Below are positions 28,276 to 37,081 of a DNA stretch of 64,000 nucleotides, one piece after another; position 1 is the stretch's first letter; every line of letters begins with the position of its first letter. The position numbers and the translations under genes were made by a program. The notes beneath the pieces were generated by a model. It worked only from the letters and a program-made list of their open reading frames with translations. It was not told the DNA's origin and did not search any database. This DNA is from Pelagibius sp964472095 (GTDB lineage Bacteria; Pseudomonadota; Alphaproteobacteria; Kiloniellales; Kiloniellaceae), in contig CAYYIV010000011.1 in the NCBI GenBank assembly GCA_964472095.1, forward strand, positions 1 to 64,000, given 5' to 3'.

Positions 28276-28776
28276 ATGGCGGGGAGCGTAAACAAGGTCA
28301 TTCTGGTTGGAAATCTCGGCCGCGATCCTGAGATCCGCTCCACTCAGGACGGCACCAAGATCGCCAACCTGTCGGTGGCCACCTCGGAGACCTGGCGCGA
28401 TCGCAGTTCCGGCGAGCGCAAGGAGCGGACCGAGTGGCACCGCGTCGTCATCTTCAACGACAAGCTCAGCGAAGTGGCCGAGAAGTACCTGCGCAAGGGC
28501 TCCAAGGTCTATATCGAGGGCCAGCTGCAGACCCGCAAGTGGACCGACAAGGACGGCCAGGACCGCTACTCGACCGAGGTCGTGCTGCAGCGCTTCCGCG
28601 GTGAGCTGACCATGCTGGACGGCCGCCAGGACGGCGGCGGTGGTGGCGGCTACAGCGACGACGGCCCCGGCGGCGGTTATGGCGGCGGCTCGGGCGGCGG
28701 CTCGGGCGGCGGGTCCGGGGGCGGCTTCGGCGGCGGCTCGGGCGGCGGCGACCTTGACGACGAAATCCCCTTCTAG
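28276..28776 (+). CDS. ssb: Single-stranded DNA-binding protein
   Basis: SSB coats single-stranded DNA and recruits repair and replication proteins. The start is ATG 28276 (MAGSVNKVILVGNLGRDPEI), with GGAG about 9 bp upstream; TTG 28261 is less likely. The OB fold covers residues 1-112. The linker (about 118-160) is almost pure Gly with Ser, built from repeated GGGS units. The tail ends DDEIPF, the acidic tip that binds partner proteins. The length is 166 residues. The linker-coding DNA at about 28639-28748 is a low-complexity GGC repeat. Confidence 0.97.
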   Translation: MAGSVNKVILVGNLGRDPEIRSTQDGTKIANLSVATSETWRDRSSGERKERTEWHRVVIFNDKLSEVAEKYLRKGSKVYIEGQLQTRKWTDKDGQDRYSTEVVLQRFRGELTMLDGRQDGGGGGGYSDDGPGGGYGGGSGGGSGGGSGGGFGGGSGGGDLDDEIPF

Positions 28777-28825
28777 CCTTTCCCCTTTCTCAAGTTGATC
28801 GCGCGGGAGGGCTCCGCAAGGCGGA

Positions 28826-29416
28826 ATGCTCTTCAAGCAAGCCATATTGCAGCGCATTGCCAGTGGCGAGGTGACCCTGGCGTTTCGCCGCTGGACGCGG
28901 CCCACGGTGAAGGCCGGCGGGTGGCTGCGCACGGCCGCCGGGGTGCTGGCGATCGAGCGGGTCGAGGCTATCGGCCCAGGGCAGATCACTGCCGCCGAGG
29001 CCCGAAGCGCCGGTTTCGACAGCCTGGCGGCGCTGCGGCAGGAACTCGACCGCAGCCGGGAAGGGACCCTCTATAGGATCGCCTTCCGCCTCGCCGGGGC
29101 TGATCCCCGGGTGCGGCTGCGGCAACGCCGGCGCATCGGCGACGACGAGCTGGCTGCCTTGCGCGACAGCCTCGGCCGCTTCGACGCCCGCAGCCCGACC
29201 GGCGCCTGGACCTTGCAGGCCCTCCGCCTCGTCGGCGCCCGCGAGGCCGTCACTGCGGCTGAGATCGCCGCCGGCCTCGGCCTCGACAAGCCCGCCGTCA
29301 AGCGCTGGCTGCGCCAGCTGAAGGAGCTCGGCCTGACCGAAAGCCTGGCGTCCGGCTATCGGTTGTCGCCGCGCGGGCGCAGTCTGCTCGCCAGGCTTTC
29401 CGGCGAAAAGTCCTAG
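28826..29416 (+). CDS. ASCH-domain protein with C-terminal winged-helix segment
   Basis: The 196-residue product starts MLFKQAILQRIASGEVTLAF, then RRWTRPTVKAGGWLRT, which matches the ASCH fold, a PUA-like putative RNA-binding domain. The ASCH part ends near residue 90 (LYRIAFRLAG). Residues ~125-190 look like a winged helix: ARSPTGAWTLQALRLVGARE, then AAEIAAGLGLDKPAVKRWLR and GYRLSPRGRSLLARL. The combination suggests nucleic-acid binding, but the role is unknown. It follows ssb by 49 bp, so the two may be co-transcribed. Confidence 0.75.
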   Translation: MLFKQAILQRIASGEVTLAFRRWTRPTVKAGGWLRTAAGVLAIERVEAIGPGQITAAEARSAGFDSLAALRQELDRSREGTLYRIAFRLAGADPRVRLRQRRRIGDDELAALRDSLGRFDARSPTGAWTLQALRLVGAREAVTAAEIAAGLGLDKPAVKRWLRQLKELGLTESLASGYRLSPRGRSLLARLSGEKS

Positions 29417-29573
29417 GACCTCAGCCCTTGCGCGACCGTGGGCGCGGCCATTTTCGCCGGTCGCATTAAGAATTCTCCCATAGTTGGTGCGCATATTGGT
29501 CGCTAGGCGAAAACCCGGCGGTATCCGCGCGTGAGGCGCGATCTCCGCCGCAGTCGCCATGGAGCAAAAAGGC

Positions 29574-30719
29574 ATGACCACAGAGACCAAACCGCGCGGC
29601 AGCCGCCGCGCCTTCCTTGCCGGAACGGCCGCCGGACTGGCCGTCGGCGTCGGCGCCGGGCTGGCCGCCGCCCAGACCTTCAGCGCTGCCGCGCCCGCCG
29701 TGGTGTCCCGCCGCACGGTCGGCACGACCTGGAAGATCCAGACCTCCTGGCCGGGCGGCGTCGGGCTCGACACCTTCAAGGCCTGGTGCCACAGCATCGT
29801 CGAAAAGACCTCGGGCGAACTCGCCTTCGAACCTTACGGCGCCAACGACCTGATCGGCGAGTTCCAGATGTTCGACGCGCTGCGCAGCGGCGGGCTGCAG
29901 GCCATGAATTCCTTCACCCAGTACTGGTCCGGGCGCATTCCGGCGACGGTCTTCCTGGCCGCCTATCCGCTCGGCCTGCGCCAGCCGCACGAGTGGGACG
30001 TTTTCTACTACGGGCTCGGCGGCCTGGAGATCGCCCGGGAGGTCTACGGGCACTTCGGCCTGTACTACCTGGGACCGGTGCGCCACGGCGCCAACATCAT
30101 CCACTCCAAGAAGCCGATCCATTCGATCGAAGACTTCCGCGACCTGCGCATCCGCATGCCGGGCGGCATGGTGGCCGAGCTGTTCCAGGCCGCCGGCGCG
30201 AAAACGACGATGCTGCCGGGCTCGGAGATCCTGCAGGCGCTCGAGAACAACACCATCGACGCAGCCGACTTCGTCGGTCCCGCGGTGAACCTTGCCCTCG
30301 GTTTCCAGAAGGTCACGAAATACGTGTCGATGGGACCGCCGGGCTTCATGTCGATCTACCAGCCGGTGGACCTCATGGACCTCGTCGTGGGCATGGAGCC
30401 CTGGCAGGCCCTGTCGCCGGAGATGCATTCCTTCCTCGAGGACGAGGTGCAGATCTACTCGATGCTCCACCACGCCAGCATCGAAGCCGCCGATCAAGCG
30501 GCCTGGACCGAATTCGACGCCGCCGGCGTCGAGGTGTCGCGCCTGAGCGACGAGGACGTGGAGACCTTCACCAAGCTGGCCGTGCCCCGCTGGTTTGCCT
30601 GGGCGAACCGCGACCCGGACGCCGCGCGGGTGTTCCGCATTCACCTGGACTTCATGATGTCCGGCAGTCTGGGCTACGTGACGCCGGAGATGTTTCAGGG
30701 TTTCCGGCTGAACGTATGA
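29574..30719 (+). CDS. TRAP-type solute-binding protein (DctP family), Tat-exported
   Basis: The start is ATG 29574, since GGAG at 29561-29564 is correctly spaced for it; an ATG at 29559 overlaps that site. The N-terminus has a twin-arginine signal (SRRAFLAGTAAGLAVGVGAG, then AAAQ). The mature part is a DctP-type receptor: WKIQTSWPGGVGLDTFKAWC, the conserved Arg block DLRIRMPGGMVAELFQAAGA, and DFVGPAVNLALGFQKVTKY. The last block resembles 2-oxoacid receptors such as TakP and the calcium-lactate receptor TTHA0766. No dctQ or dctM membrane genes are adjacent. Its stop overlaps the start of the histidine kinase (ATGA at 30716-30719), so receptor and kinase are probably partners. The length is 381 residues. 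Confidence 0.9.
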   Translation: MTTETKPRGSRRAFLAGTAAGLAVGVGAGLAAAQTFSAAAPAVVSRRTVGTTWKIQTSWPGGVGLDTFKAWCHSIVEKTSGELAFEPYGANDLIGEFQMFDALRSGGLQAMNSFTQYWSGRIPATVFLAAYPLGLRQPHEWDVFYYGLGGLEIAREVYGHFGLYYLGPVRHGANIIHSKKPIHSIEDFRDLRIRMPGGMVAELFQAAGAKTTMLPGSEILQALENNTIDAADFVGPAVNLALGFQKVTKYVSMGPPGFMSIYQPVDLMDLVVGMEPWQALSPEMHSFLEDEVQIYSMLHHASIEAADQAAWTEFDAAGVEVSRLSDEDVETFTKLAVPRWFAWANRDPDAARVFRIHLDFMMSGSLGYVTPEMFQGFRLNV

Positions 30720-33043
30720 TGTGGGTCGCGCGCAGCCTCGGCGGGAGCGCCCGGCGGCGGCGCGAGCCGTTCGCTTTCAGGCGCCCGCGTGCCTGGCTGC
30801 GCTCCCTCGACAGGGATCTGCGTCTTGTCGCCGCCATCGGGCTGATCGTGGTCGGCGCGCTGGCGGCCTGCCTGATGACGATCCGCGAGGTCGAACGGCA
30901 CCTGCTGGAGACCACGGCGACCGGTGCGGCGGTTCATTGGGCCGACTTCCTGCAGTCGCGCCTGCGCGGCCTGGACGAGATCCTGGCCGCCGGCCTGGTC
31001 AACGAGGAGGACCAGCGCATCTTCGACTTCGCCGGCGCCGCGGGCGGCGTGCGCGACTACCAGGTCATTCGCCCCGACGGCCGGGTGGCGCTGTCCAGCT
31101 GGTCCGGCGATTTCCGCGCTGCCATCGGCCCGGAGACGCTGCGCAGCGTCATCGAGCGCAACGAGACGGTCGCCAAGGTGGTGGTCGAAAGCCTCACCGG
31201 CAGCGGCGCCGTGATCGGCCAGGCCTATGTCCCGCTGGCCTCCGGCGCCGGCAACCGCGGCGCGCTGAAGGTCGACGTCGACGTAACCGGCCAGGCGGAG
31301 CGCTACCGCCGGCTGGGCAATGCCGCCTTCGCCGCCCTCGTCGCCCTGCTGCTGCCGCCCGGCGGCCTCGCCACCTGGCTGGTCGCGCGCAACATCATGG
31401 CGCAGCGCCGTTCCGAGCGCCTGCAGCGCCACCGCGGCCTGGTGCTGGAGGCGCTGGCCAAGGGCGTCGACCTGGATCGCGTGCTGATGCGCATGGCGCG
31501 CTTCGCCGAACGGCAGCGCCCGGGCAGCCGCTGCAGCATCCTGACCGTGGATCAGGCTGGCCAGCGCGTGGTCTCCGCGGTCTCGCCGACCCACCGCGAA
31601 GGCGACTTCGAAGCGACCGGCCGCCGCGTCGACGAGTTGCCGGAACCCGTCGCCCGCTGCTTGGGCGACGGTGCGTCGACGCAGTGCTCGGAGCCCGCCG
31701 GAGAGACCGTCTGGGCGACGCCGCTGCGCGCCGCTAACGGGCGCTTGCTCGGCTGCCTGGTGCAGCGCTTCTCCGGCACCGTGCCCTCCAGCCTGCCGGA
31801 TCCTCATGGGCCCGAGTCAACCTTGACCCACCTGGCGGCCTTCGCCATCGAGACGCGGCGGGCGGAGAACGCGCTGGCCGAGATGCGCCAGCGCAACGAG
31901 CTGATCCTCGGCGCCACCGCGGACGGCATCCTTGGCATCGATGCCGACGGCCGGGCAACCTTCGCCAATCCGGCGGCCATAAGGCTTCTCGGCCGCCCGC
32001 TGGAGGACCTCATCGGCGGTGGTATCAGCGAGATCCTCTGCGCGCCCGGCGGCGGCATCGGCGAAGCGGAACCGCCGATCGCCGCGACCCTCAAGGACGG
32101 CCAGCAGCGCCAGATCGAAAAAGCGGTGAACCGCGGCGAAGGGGGACAGGCGCTGCCGGTCCGTCTTGTCGTCACCCCTATCGCGCGGCGCCTGTCCGGC
32201 CTTCGCGCCGTCGTCATCTTCGACGACATCAGCACACAGATCGCCGCGCAGCACAGCCTGCGCCGCGCCGCCGAGGAGGCCGAAGCGGCGAGCCGGTCGA
32301 AATCGAACTTCCTGGCCCACATGAGCCACGAGCTGCGGACGCCGCTGAACGCCATCATCGGCTTCTCCGAGGTCATGTCGGCGCAGACGCTCGGGCCGCT
32401 CAACCACCCGCATTATCTCGAGTACGCCGATCATATCCATACCTCCGGCGCACATCTGCTGTCGCTGATCAACGACCTGCTGGACCTCTCCAAGATCGAG
32501 GCCGGCAAGCTGGAGCTCTGGGAGGAGACGGTGGATCTCGCCGCCCTGGTCAAGCGCTGTCGGGTCTTCGTCGAGGAATCGGCGGCAAGCAAGGGCGTCA
32601 CCCTGACGATGCACACGGATGCCGGTCTGCCGGACTTGCGCTGCGACGCGCGCAAGCTGAAGCAGGTGCTGGTCAACCTGCTGTCCAACGCGGTGAAGTT
32701 CACGCCGGCCGGCGGACGCATCACGCTGGAGGCGAAGGCTGACGGTGCCGCCGGCGTCGTCATCGAGGTGTCCGACACCGGCATCGGCATCGCCGCTGAA
32801 TACCTCGAGAAGGTGATGTCGCCCTTCGGTCAGGTCCACGAGGCGCTCAATCGCGACACAGAGGGCACCGGGCTCGGCCTGCCGCTGTCGAAGGCGCTGG
32901 TGGAACTGCACGGCGGCCGCCTGTCCCTGAAGAGCGAGCCCGGCAAGGGCACCACGGCGACGGTGCAGCTGCCCGGCAGGACAGTACCCCGGCAGACGAC
33001 GCCGCCGCTGCCCGAGGCCCGCGCCGGCAGCATGGCCCGATAG
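30716..33043 (+). CDS. Membrane hybrid-input sensor histidine kinase (GAF-PAS-HisKA-HATPase)
   Basis: The 775-residue product has a membrane helix at about residues 36-54, a periplasmic sensor region of about 145 residues, and a second helix at about 203-225. A GAF-like region (240-385), a PAS domain (390-510), HisKA with the phosphorylated His538 in HMSHELRTPLN, and HATPase_c follow. The ATP-binding boxes are NLLSNAVKFTP, VSDTGIGIA and TEGTGLGLPLSKALVELHGG. The periplasmic region has no named fold. No response regulator is adjacent. The start overlaps the stop of the TRAP receptor gene, so the receptor may present ligand to this kinase. A hairpin at 33061 probably ends the transcript. Confidence 0.92.
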   Translation: MMWVARSLGGSARRRREPFAFRRPRAWLRSLDRDLRLVAAIGLIVVGALAACLMTIREVERHLLETTATGAAVHWADFLQSRLRGLDEILAAGLVNEEDQRIFDFAGAAGGVRDYQVIRPDGRVALSSWSGDFRAAIGPETLRSVIERNETVAKVVVESLTGSGAVIGQAYVPLASGAGNRGALKVDVDVTGQAERYRRLGNAAFAALVALLLPPGGLATWLVARNIMAQRRSERLQRHRGLVLEALAKGVDLDRVLMRMARFAERQRPGSRCSILTVDQAGQRVVSAVSPTHREGDFEATGRRVDELPEPVARCLGDGASTQCSEPAGETVWATPLRAANGRLLGCLVQRFSGTVPSSLPDPHGPESTLTHLAAFAIETRRAENALAEMRQRNELILGATADGILGIDADGRATFANPAAIRLLGRPLEDLIGGGISEILCAPGGGIGEAEPPIAATLKDGQQRQIEKAVNRGEGGQALPVRLVVTPIARRLSGLRAVVIFDDISTQIAAQHSLRRAAEEAEAASRSKSNFLAHMSHELRTPLNAIIGFSEVMSAQTLGPLNHPHYLEYADHIHTSGAHLLSLINDLLDLSKIEAGKLELWEETVDLAALVKRCRVFVEESAASKGVTLTMHTDAGLPDLRCDARKLKQVLVNLLSNAVKFTPAGGRITLEAKADGAAGVVIEVSDTGIGIAAEYLEKVMSPFGQVHEALNRDTEGTGLGLPLSKALVELHGGRLSLKSEPGKGTTATVQLPGRTVPRQTTPPLPEARAGSMAR

Positions 33044-33060
33044 CCAGGCGTCCCCCCGAC

Positions 33061-33097
33061 AGCGCAATTCCGGCCGTCGGAACGGCACTTTTGCGCT
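33061..33097 (+). terminator. Candidate terminator after the receptor-kinase pair
   Basis: Inner stem GCCGT and ACGGC (loop CGGA) is followed by ACTTTT. Outer arms AGCGCAA and TTGCGCT extend the structure. It begins 18 bp after the kinase stop. Confidence 0.5.
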
Positions 33098-33188
33098 GCC
33101 GCGAAGCGGTTCGCTGACGATGCCGGATGACGTTTTCTAAACAACTGAAAACATTGGCATTCTTTGCCCACTGTCCGCGGCGCGGGAG

Positions 33189-33217
33189 TTGTCGTTTGCG
33201 GGCGGGATTGCTATAGT
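33189..33217 (+). promoter_or_regulatory. Candidate gyrA promoter
   Basis: TTGTCG at 33189-33194 and TATAGT at 33212-33217 are separated by exactly 17 bp. This is the best promoter match in the 375 bp gap before gyrA. It predicts a leader of about 195 bases. Confidence 0.55.
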
Positions 33218-33418
33218 CCTAGCGACGATTCGCGGCGGCTTTCCTGCGGGTTTCCCTGGCCAAGTGCGCGGCGACCCGGCGGGTTCAACCGGGCGCCGAC
33301 GAGGACCGGGAGGTGCCCGCCCGGGCCGGCCGCTTTTCTTCGATCTGAACGGCCCGTTCGGGCCAAGCATTCCGTTGTCCGGGTACTGGGCCCGGACCCA
33401 CTTGCCAAGGCAGTCCTC
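33218..33418 (+). other. GC-rich gyrA leader
   Basis: Untranslated region between the predicted promoter and the gyrA start. It contains a compact hairpin GGCCCG-TT-CGGGCC at 33351-33364 and other GC-rich inverted segments around 33313-33332. An open frame runs through it in phase with gyrA, but its residues are not GyrA-like. No known riboswitch is recognisable. Confidence 0.4.
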
Positions 33419-36217
33419 TTGTCCGACCCGTCACAGCCGACCTCCGATTTCGACATTACGCCGGTCACCATCGAGGAGGAGATGAAGCGCTCCTACCTCG
33501 ATTACGCGATGAGCGTGATCGTGTCCCGGGCGCTGCCCGATGTGCGCGACGGCCTCAAGCCTGTCCATCGGCGCATCCTCTACGCCATGAAGGAAGCCGG
33601 CTACGACTGGAACCGGCCGTACCGCAAGTCGGCCCGCGTGGTCGGCGACGTCATGGGCCAGTATCACCCGCACGGCGACAGCGCGATCTACGACACCATG
33701 GTGCGCATGGCGCAGAATTTCTCCATGCGCCTGCCGCTGATCGACGGCCAGGGCAACTTCGGCTCCATGGACGGCGACCCGGCAGCGGCCATGCGCTACA
33801 CCGAGGCGCGGTTGACCCGTGCCGCCAGCGACGCGCTGCTGCAGGACATCGACGAGGACACCGTCAATTTCCAGGACAACTACGACGAGACCACCAAAGA
33901 GCCGGTGGTCCTGCCGGCACGCTTTCCCAACCTGCTGGTCAACGGCGCCGGCGGCATCGCCGTCGGCATGGCGACCAACATTCCGCCCCACAACCTCGGC
34001 GAGGTGATCGACGCCTGCTGCGCCTACATCGACGACCCCGAGATTTCCATCGACCGCCTGATGGAACACGTGCCGGGGCCGGACTTCCCGACCGGCGGCC
34101 TGATCCTCGGCCGCGCCGGCATTCGCGATGCCTACCATACCGGGCGCGGCTCCCTGCGGGTACGCAGCGCGACCTCGATCGAGGAGATCCGCAAGGACCG
34201 CATGGCCATCGTGGTCTCCGAGGTGCCCTATCAGGTCAACAAGGCCCGCATGCTGGAGCGTATCGCCGAGCTGGTGCGGGCCAAGACCATCGAGGGCATT
34301 GCCGACCTGCGCGATGAGAGCGATCGCCAGGGCCTGCGCGTGGTCATCGAGCTGCGCCGCGATGCCGAGCCCGACGTAGTGTTGAACCAGCTGTTCCGCT
34401 ATTCGCCGCTGCAGGGCTTCTTCGGCTGCAACATCCTGGCCCTGAACGGCGGCCGCCCGGAAGTGATGGACCTCAAGGCCATCATCGCCGCTTTCATCGA
34501 TTTCCGCGAGGAAGTGGTCACCCGGCGCACCGCCTTCCGTCTCGGCAAGGCGCGCGACCGGGCTCACCTCCTGGTCGGCCTCGCCATCGCCGTGGCCAAC
34601 ATCGACCCGATAATCGCGCTGATCCGCGCAGCGCCGGACCCGGTGGCGGCACGCGATGGCCTGATGGCGCAGGCCTGGGCGGCGCAGACCGTGGCGCCTC
34701 TCATCGCGCTGATCGACGAGCCCGGCCGGCGCGTCGCCGAGGATGGCACCTACCGCCTCTCGGAGGCCCAGGCGCGCGCCATCCTGGAGCTGCGACTGCA
34801 ACGCCTGACCGGGCTGGAGCGCGACAAGATCGCCCAGGAGCTCGGGGAAATCGCCGGAGAGATCAAGAACTTCCTGGAGATACTCGGATCGCGGGCGCGG
34901 CTGATGGAAGTGCTGCGCGGCGAGCTCATCGACATGAAGGAGCGCTTCGCCACGCCGCGGCGCACGCAGATCGTCGAGCAGGGCTTCGAGCAGGAAGACG
35001 AGGACCTTATCCAGCGCGAGGACATGGTGGTTACCGTGACCCACGGCGGCTACATCAAGCGGGTGCCGCTGTCGACCTACCGCGCCCAGCGCCGCGGCGG
35101 CAAGGGCCGCGCCGGCATGGCGACCCGCGAAGAGGATTTCGTCAGCCAGGTTTTCGTCTGCAACACCCACACCCCGGTGCTGTTCTTCTCCTCGCGCGGC
35201 ATGGTCTACAAGCTGAAGGTCTACCGCCTGCCCATCGGCACGCCGCAGGCGCGCGGCAAGGCGCTGGTCAACCTGCTGCCGCTGCAGGAAGGCGAGTGGA
35301 TCACCACCTTCATGCCGATGCCGGAGGACGAGGATACCTGGGACCAGATGTTCGTGATCTTCGTCACGTCTTCGGGAGACGTGCGGCGCAACAAGCTCTC
35401 CGACTTCGTGCGCGTCATGGCCAACGGCAAGATCGCCATGAAGCTGGAGCCGGGCGAGGGCGAGCTGGTCGGTGTCAGGACCTGCTCCGAGGACGACGAC
35501 ATCCTGCTCGCCACCGCCGGCGGCAAGTGCATCCGCTTCAGCGTCTCCGACGTGCGGGTCTTCGCCGGGCGCACCTCGACCGGCGTGCGCGGCATCAAGC
35601 TGGCAAAGGGCGACAAGGTGATCTCTCTGTCGATTCTGCGCTCCGGCGAGGCCGAAAGCATCGAGGAGCGCGACGCCTATCTGCGCTACGCCAACGCGCG
35701 GCGGCGCGGTGACAACGGCCCCGGCGAGAACGGCGGTGGCGAGGCGGTCAACGGCGACGGCGGCATCGAACTGTCGCCGGAGCGGCTCGACGAGCTGGCG
35801 GAGGCCGAGCAGTTCATTCTCTCGGTGGCAGACGACGGCTACGGCAAGCGTACTTCGGCCTACAAGTACCGCCTGACCGGCCGCGGCGGTCAGGGCATCG
35901 GCAACCTGGACCTCTCGCGCGCCGGCGGCCGCGAGGCCGGCGTGGTGGCCGCCTTCGCGGTGGCGCCGGGCGACCAGATCATGCTGGTTACCGACGCCGG
36001 CAAGCTGATCCGCAGCCCGGTCGAGGACATCCGCATCGCCGGGCGCACCACCCGCGGCGTCATGCTCTTCCGTATCGACGAGAGCGAGCGTATCGTCTCC
36101 GTCGCGCACCTGCCGGAGGACGAGGAGTCCGGGGAGGGTGACGACGCGGACGATGACGTGATCGACGGCAGCGAGTCCGGGGAGCCCGAGGACTCGGGGC
36201 CCGGCGCGGCGAAATAG
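33419..36217 (+). CDS. gyrA: DNA gyrase subunit A
   Basis: GyrA cuts and rejoins DNA during negative supercoiling. The start is taken as TTG 33419, because the protein then begins (M)SDPSQPTSDFDITPVTIEEE, close to other alphaproteobacterial GyrA proteins; upstream codons are not conserved-looking and no ATG fits. The catalytic Tyr is about residue 127 (MRYTEARL). The quinolone-determining region reads QYHPHGDSAIYD, with Ser88 and Asp92 equivalent to the wild-type Ser83 and Asp87 of E. coli. The C-terminal pinwheel includes the GyrA box QRRGGKG. The length is 932 residues, with an acidic end. coaD follows after 24 bp. Confidence 0.96.
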   Translation: MSDPSQPTSDFDITPVTIEEEMKRSYLDYAMSVIVSRALPDVRDGLKPVHRRILYAMKEAGYDWNRPYRKSARVVGDVMGQYHPHGDSAIYDTMVRMAQNFSMRLPLIDGQGNFGSMDGDPAAAMRYTEARLTRAASDALLQDIDEDTVNFQDNYDETTKEPVVLPARFPNLLVNGAGGIAVGMATNIPPHNLGEVIDACCAYIDDPEISIDRLMEHVPGPDFPTGGLILGRAGIRDAYHTGRGSLRVRSATSIEEIRKDRMAIVVSEVPYQVNKARMLERIAELVRAKTIEGIADLRDESDRQGLRVVIELRRDAEPDVVLNQLFRYSPLQGFFGCNILALNGGRPEVMDLKAIIAAFIDFREEVVTRRTAFRLGKARDRAHLLVGLAIAVANIDPIIALIRAAPDPVAARDGLMAQAWAAQTVAPLIALIDEPGRRVAEDGTYRLSEAQARAILELRLQRLTGLERDKIAQELGEIAGEIKNFLEILGSRARLMEVLRGELIDMKERFATPRRTQIVEQGFEQEDEDLIQREDMVVTVTHGGYIKRVPLSTYRAQRRGGKGRAGMATREEDFVSQVFVCNTHTPVLFFSSRGMVYKLKVYRLPIGTPQARGKALVNLLPLQEGEWITTFMPMPEDEDTWDQMFVIFVTSSGDVRRNKLSDFVRVMANGKIAMKLEPGEGELVGVRTCSEDDDILLATAGGKCIRFSVSDVRVFAGRTSTGVRGIKLAKGDKVISLSILRSGEAESIEERDAYLRYANARRRGDNGPGENGGGEAVNGDGGIELSPERLDELAEAEQFILSVADDGYGKRTSAYKYRLTGRGGQGIGNLDLSRAGGREAGVVAAFAVAPGDQIMLVTDAGKLIRSPVEDIRIAGRTTRGVMLFRIDESERIVSVAHLPEDEESGEGDDADDDVIDGSESGEPEDSGPGAAK

Positions 36218-36241
36218 GAAGGTCAGGAGAGGGCCCGCGGC

Positions 36242-36799
36242 ATGAGCCATCCTTTGGTCGGGGTCTATCCCGGCACCTTCGACCCGATCACCAACGGCCA
36301 CCGGGACATCATCGGGCGCGCCTGCAAGATGACCGACCGCCTGGTCATCGCCGTGGCACGCAATGCCGGCAAGGGCCCGCTGTTCTCCATCGACGAGCGC
36401 GTCGAGATGGTGCGCGACGACGTCGAGGCGATGAACACCCATGGTGCCGAGGTGCAGGTGCGCGCCTTCGACAACCTGCTGATCCACTTCTGCCATGAGG
36501 TCGGCGCCACCCTGCTGGTGCGCGGCCTGCGCGCGGTCTCCGACTTCGAATACGAGTTCCAGATGGCGGCGATGAACGCGCGCCTCGATGCCCGCATCGA
36601 GACGGCCTTCCTCATGGCCTCGGAACGCCAGCAGTTCATCTCCTCGCGCTTCGTCAAAGAAATCGGCCGGCTGGGCGGCGACATCAGCAGCTTCGTCAGC
36701 GCGCCGGTGGCCGAGCGACTGCGCGACCGCTTCGACGTGGAATTGCTCAGCGGCGATGGCACGGCCCGCCGCCGCCAGACCTTCAAGGACGAAGTCTAG
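36242..36799 (+). CDS. coaD: Phosphopantetheine adenylyltransferase
   Basis: CoaD makes dephospho-CoA from 4'-phosphopantetheine and ATP. The product has the nucleotidyltransferase motif GVYPGTFDPITNGHRDII (T/HxGH) near the N-terminus, and LLVRGLRAVSDFEYEFQMAA and FISSRFVKEIGRLGGDIS as further family blocks. The length is 185 residues, slightly longer than E. coli CoaD (159) because of a basic C-terminal tail. AGGAGAGGG precedes the ATG at 36242. gyrA-coaD is a common alphaproteobacterial pair and the 24 bp gap suggests one transcript. Confidence 0.97.
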   Translation: MSHPLVGVYPGTFDPITNGHRDIIGRACKMTDRLVIAVARNAGKGPLFSIDERVEMVRDDVEAMNTHGAEVQVRAFDNLLIHFCHEVGATLLVRGLRAVSDFEYEFQMAAMNARLDARIETAFLMASERQQFISSRFVKEIGRLGGDISSFVSAPVAERLRDRFDVELLSGDGTARRRQTFKDEV

Positions 36800-36826
36800 G
36801 CCCTCGTCGGGCCGGCCCCTCGGTGG

Positions 36827-36855
36827 TTGACCGGGGCAGGGGGCGGTTCTAAGGT
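36827..36855 (+). promoter_or_regulatory. Candidate tRNA-Lys promoter
   Basis: TTGACC at 36827-36832 and TAAGGT at 36850-36855, spaced 17 bp, lie about 56 bp before the tRNA gene. The -35 box is near consensus; the -10 keeps the key T, A and final T. Confidence 0.45.
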
Positions 36856-36911
36856 GCGCCCGCCGCGCCCCTGAGACCCAGGAACCGAGGCGCGCCACAT
36901 CCCTCTTCAGG

Positions 36912-36987
36912 GGGCCCGTAGCTCAGTTGGTAGAGCACCTGACTTTTAATCAGGTTGTCGCAGGTTCGATCCCTGCCGGGCTCACCA
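36912..36987 (+). tRNA. tRNA-Lys (anticodon TTT)
   Basis: A 76-base cloverleaf. The acceptor stem GGGCCCG pairs with CGGGCTC (one G-T pair). The anticodon stem CCTGA and TCAGG encloses loop CTTTTAA, with anticodon TTT. The T arm GCAGG-TTCGATC-CCTGC is regular, and the 3' CCA is encoded. Confidence 0.97.
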
Positions 36988-37081
36988 TTCTTCGATTGCG
37001 GGAAGGTGGCGGGCGTGGCGCTTTCGAGGCGGAGGGGGTCCGACCATCAGAGCGCTTGCACTCGTCATCCTCTATCTCTGC

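Noticed and set aside
28639..28748. Possible CRISPR-like or tandem repeat in the ssb 3' half
   Set aside because: It is the Gly/Ser linker of SSB encoded by GGC-rich codons; there are no spacers.
33650..33720. Quinolone-resistance substitutions in gyrA
   Set aside because: The determining region keeps Ser and Asp at the positions equivalent to 83 and 87.
33431..36898. Long minus-strand frame opposite gyrA and coaD
   Set aside because: Spans two real genes on the other strand and resembles no protein family.
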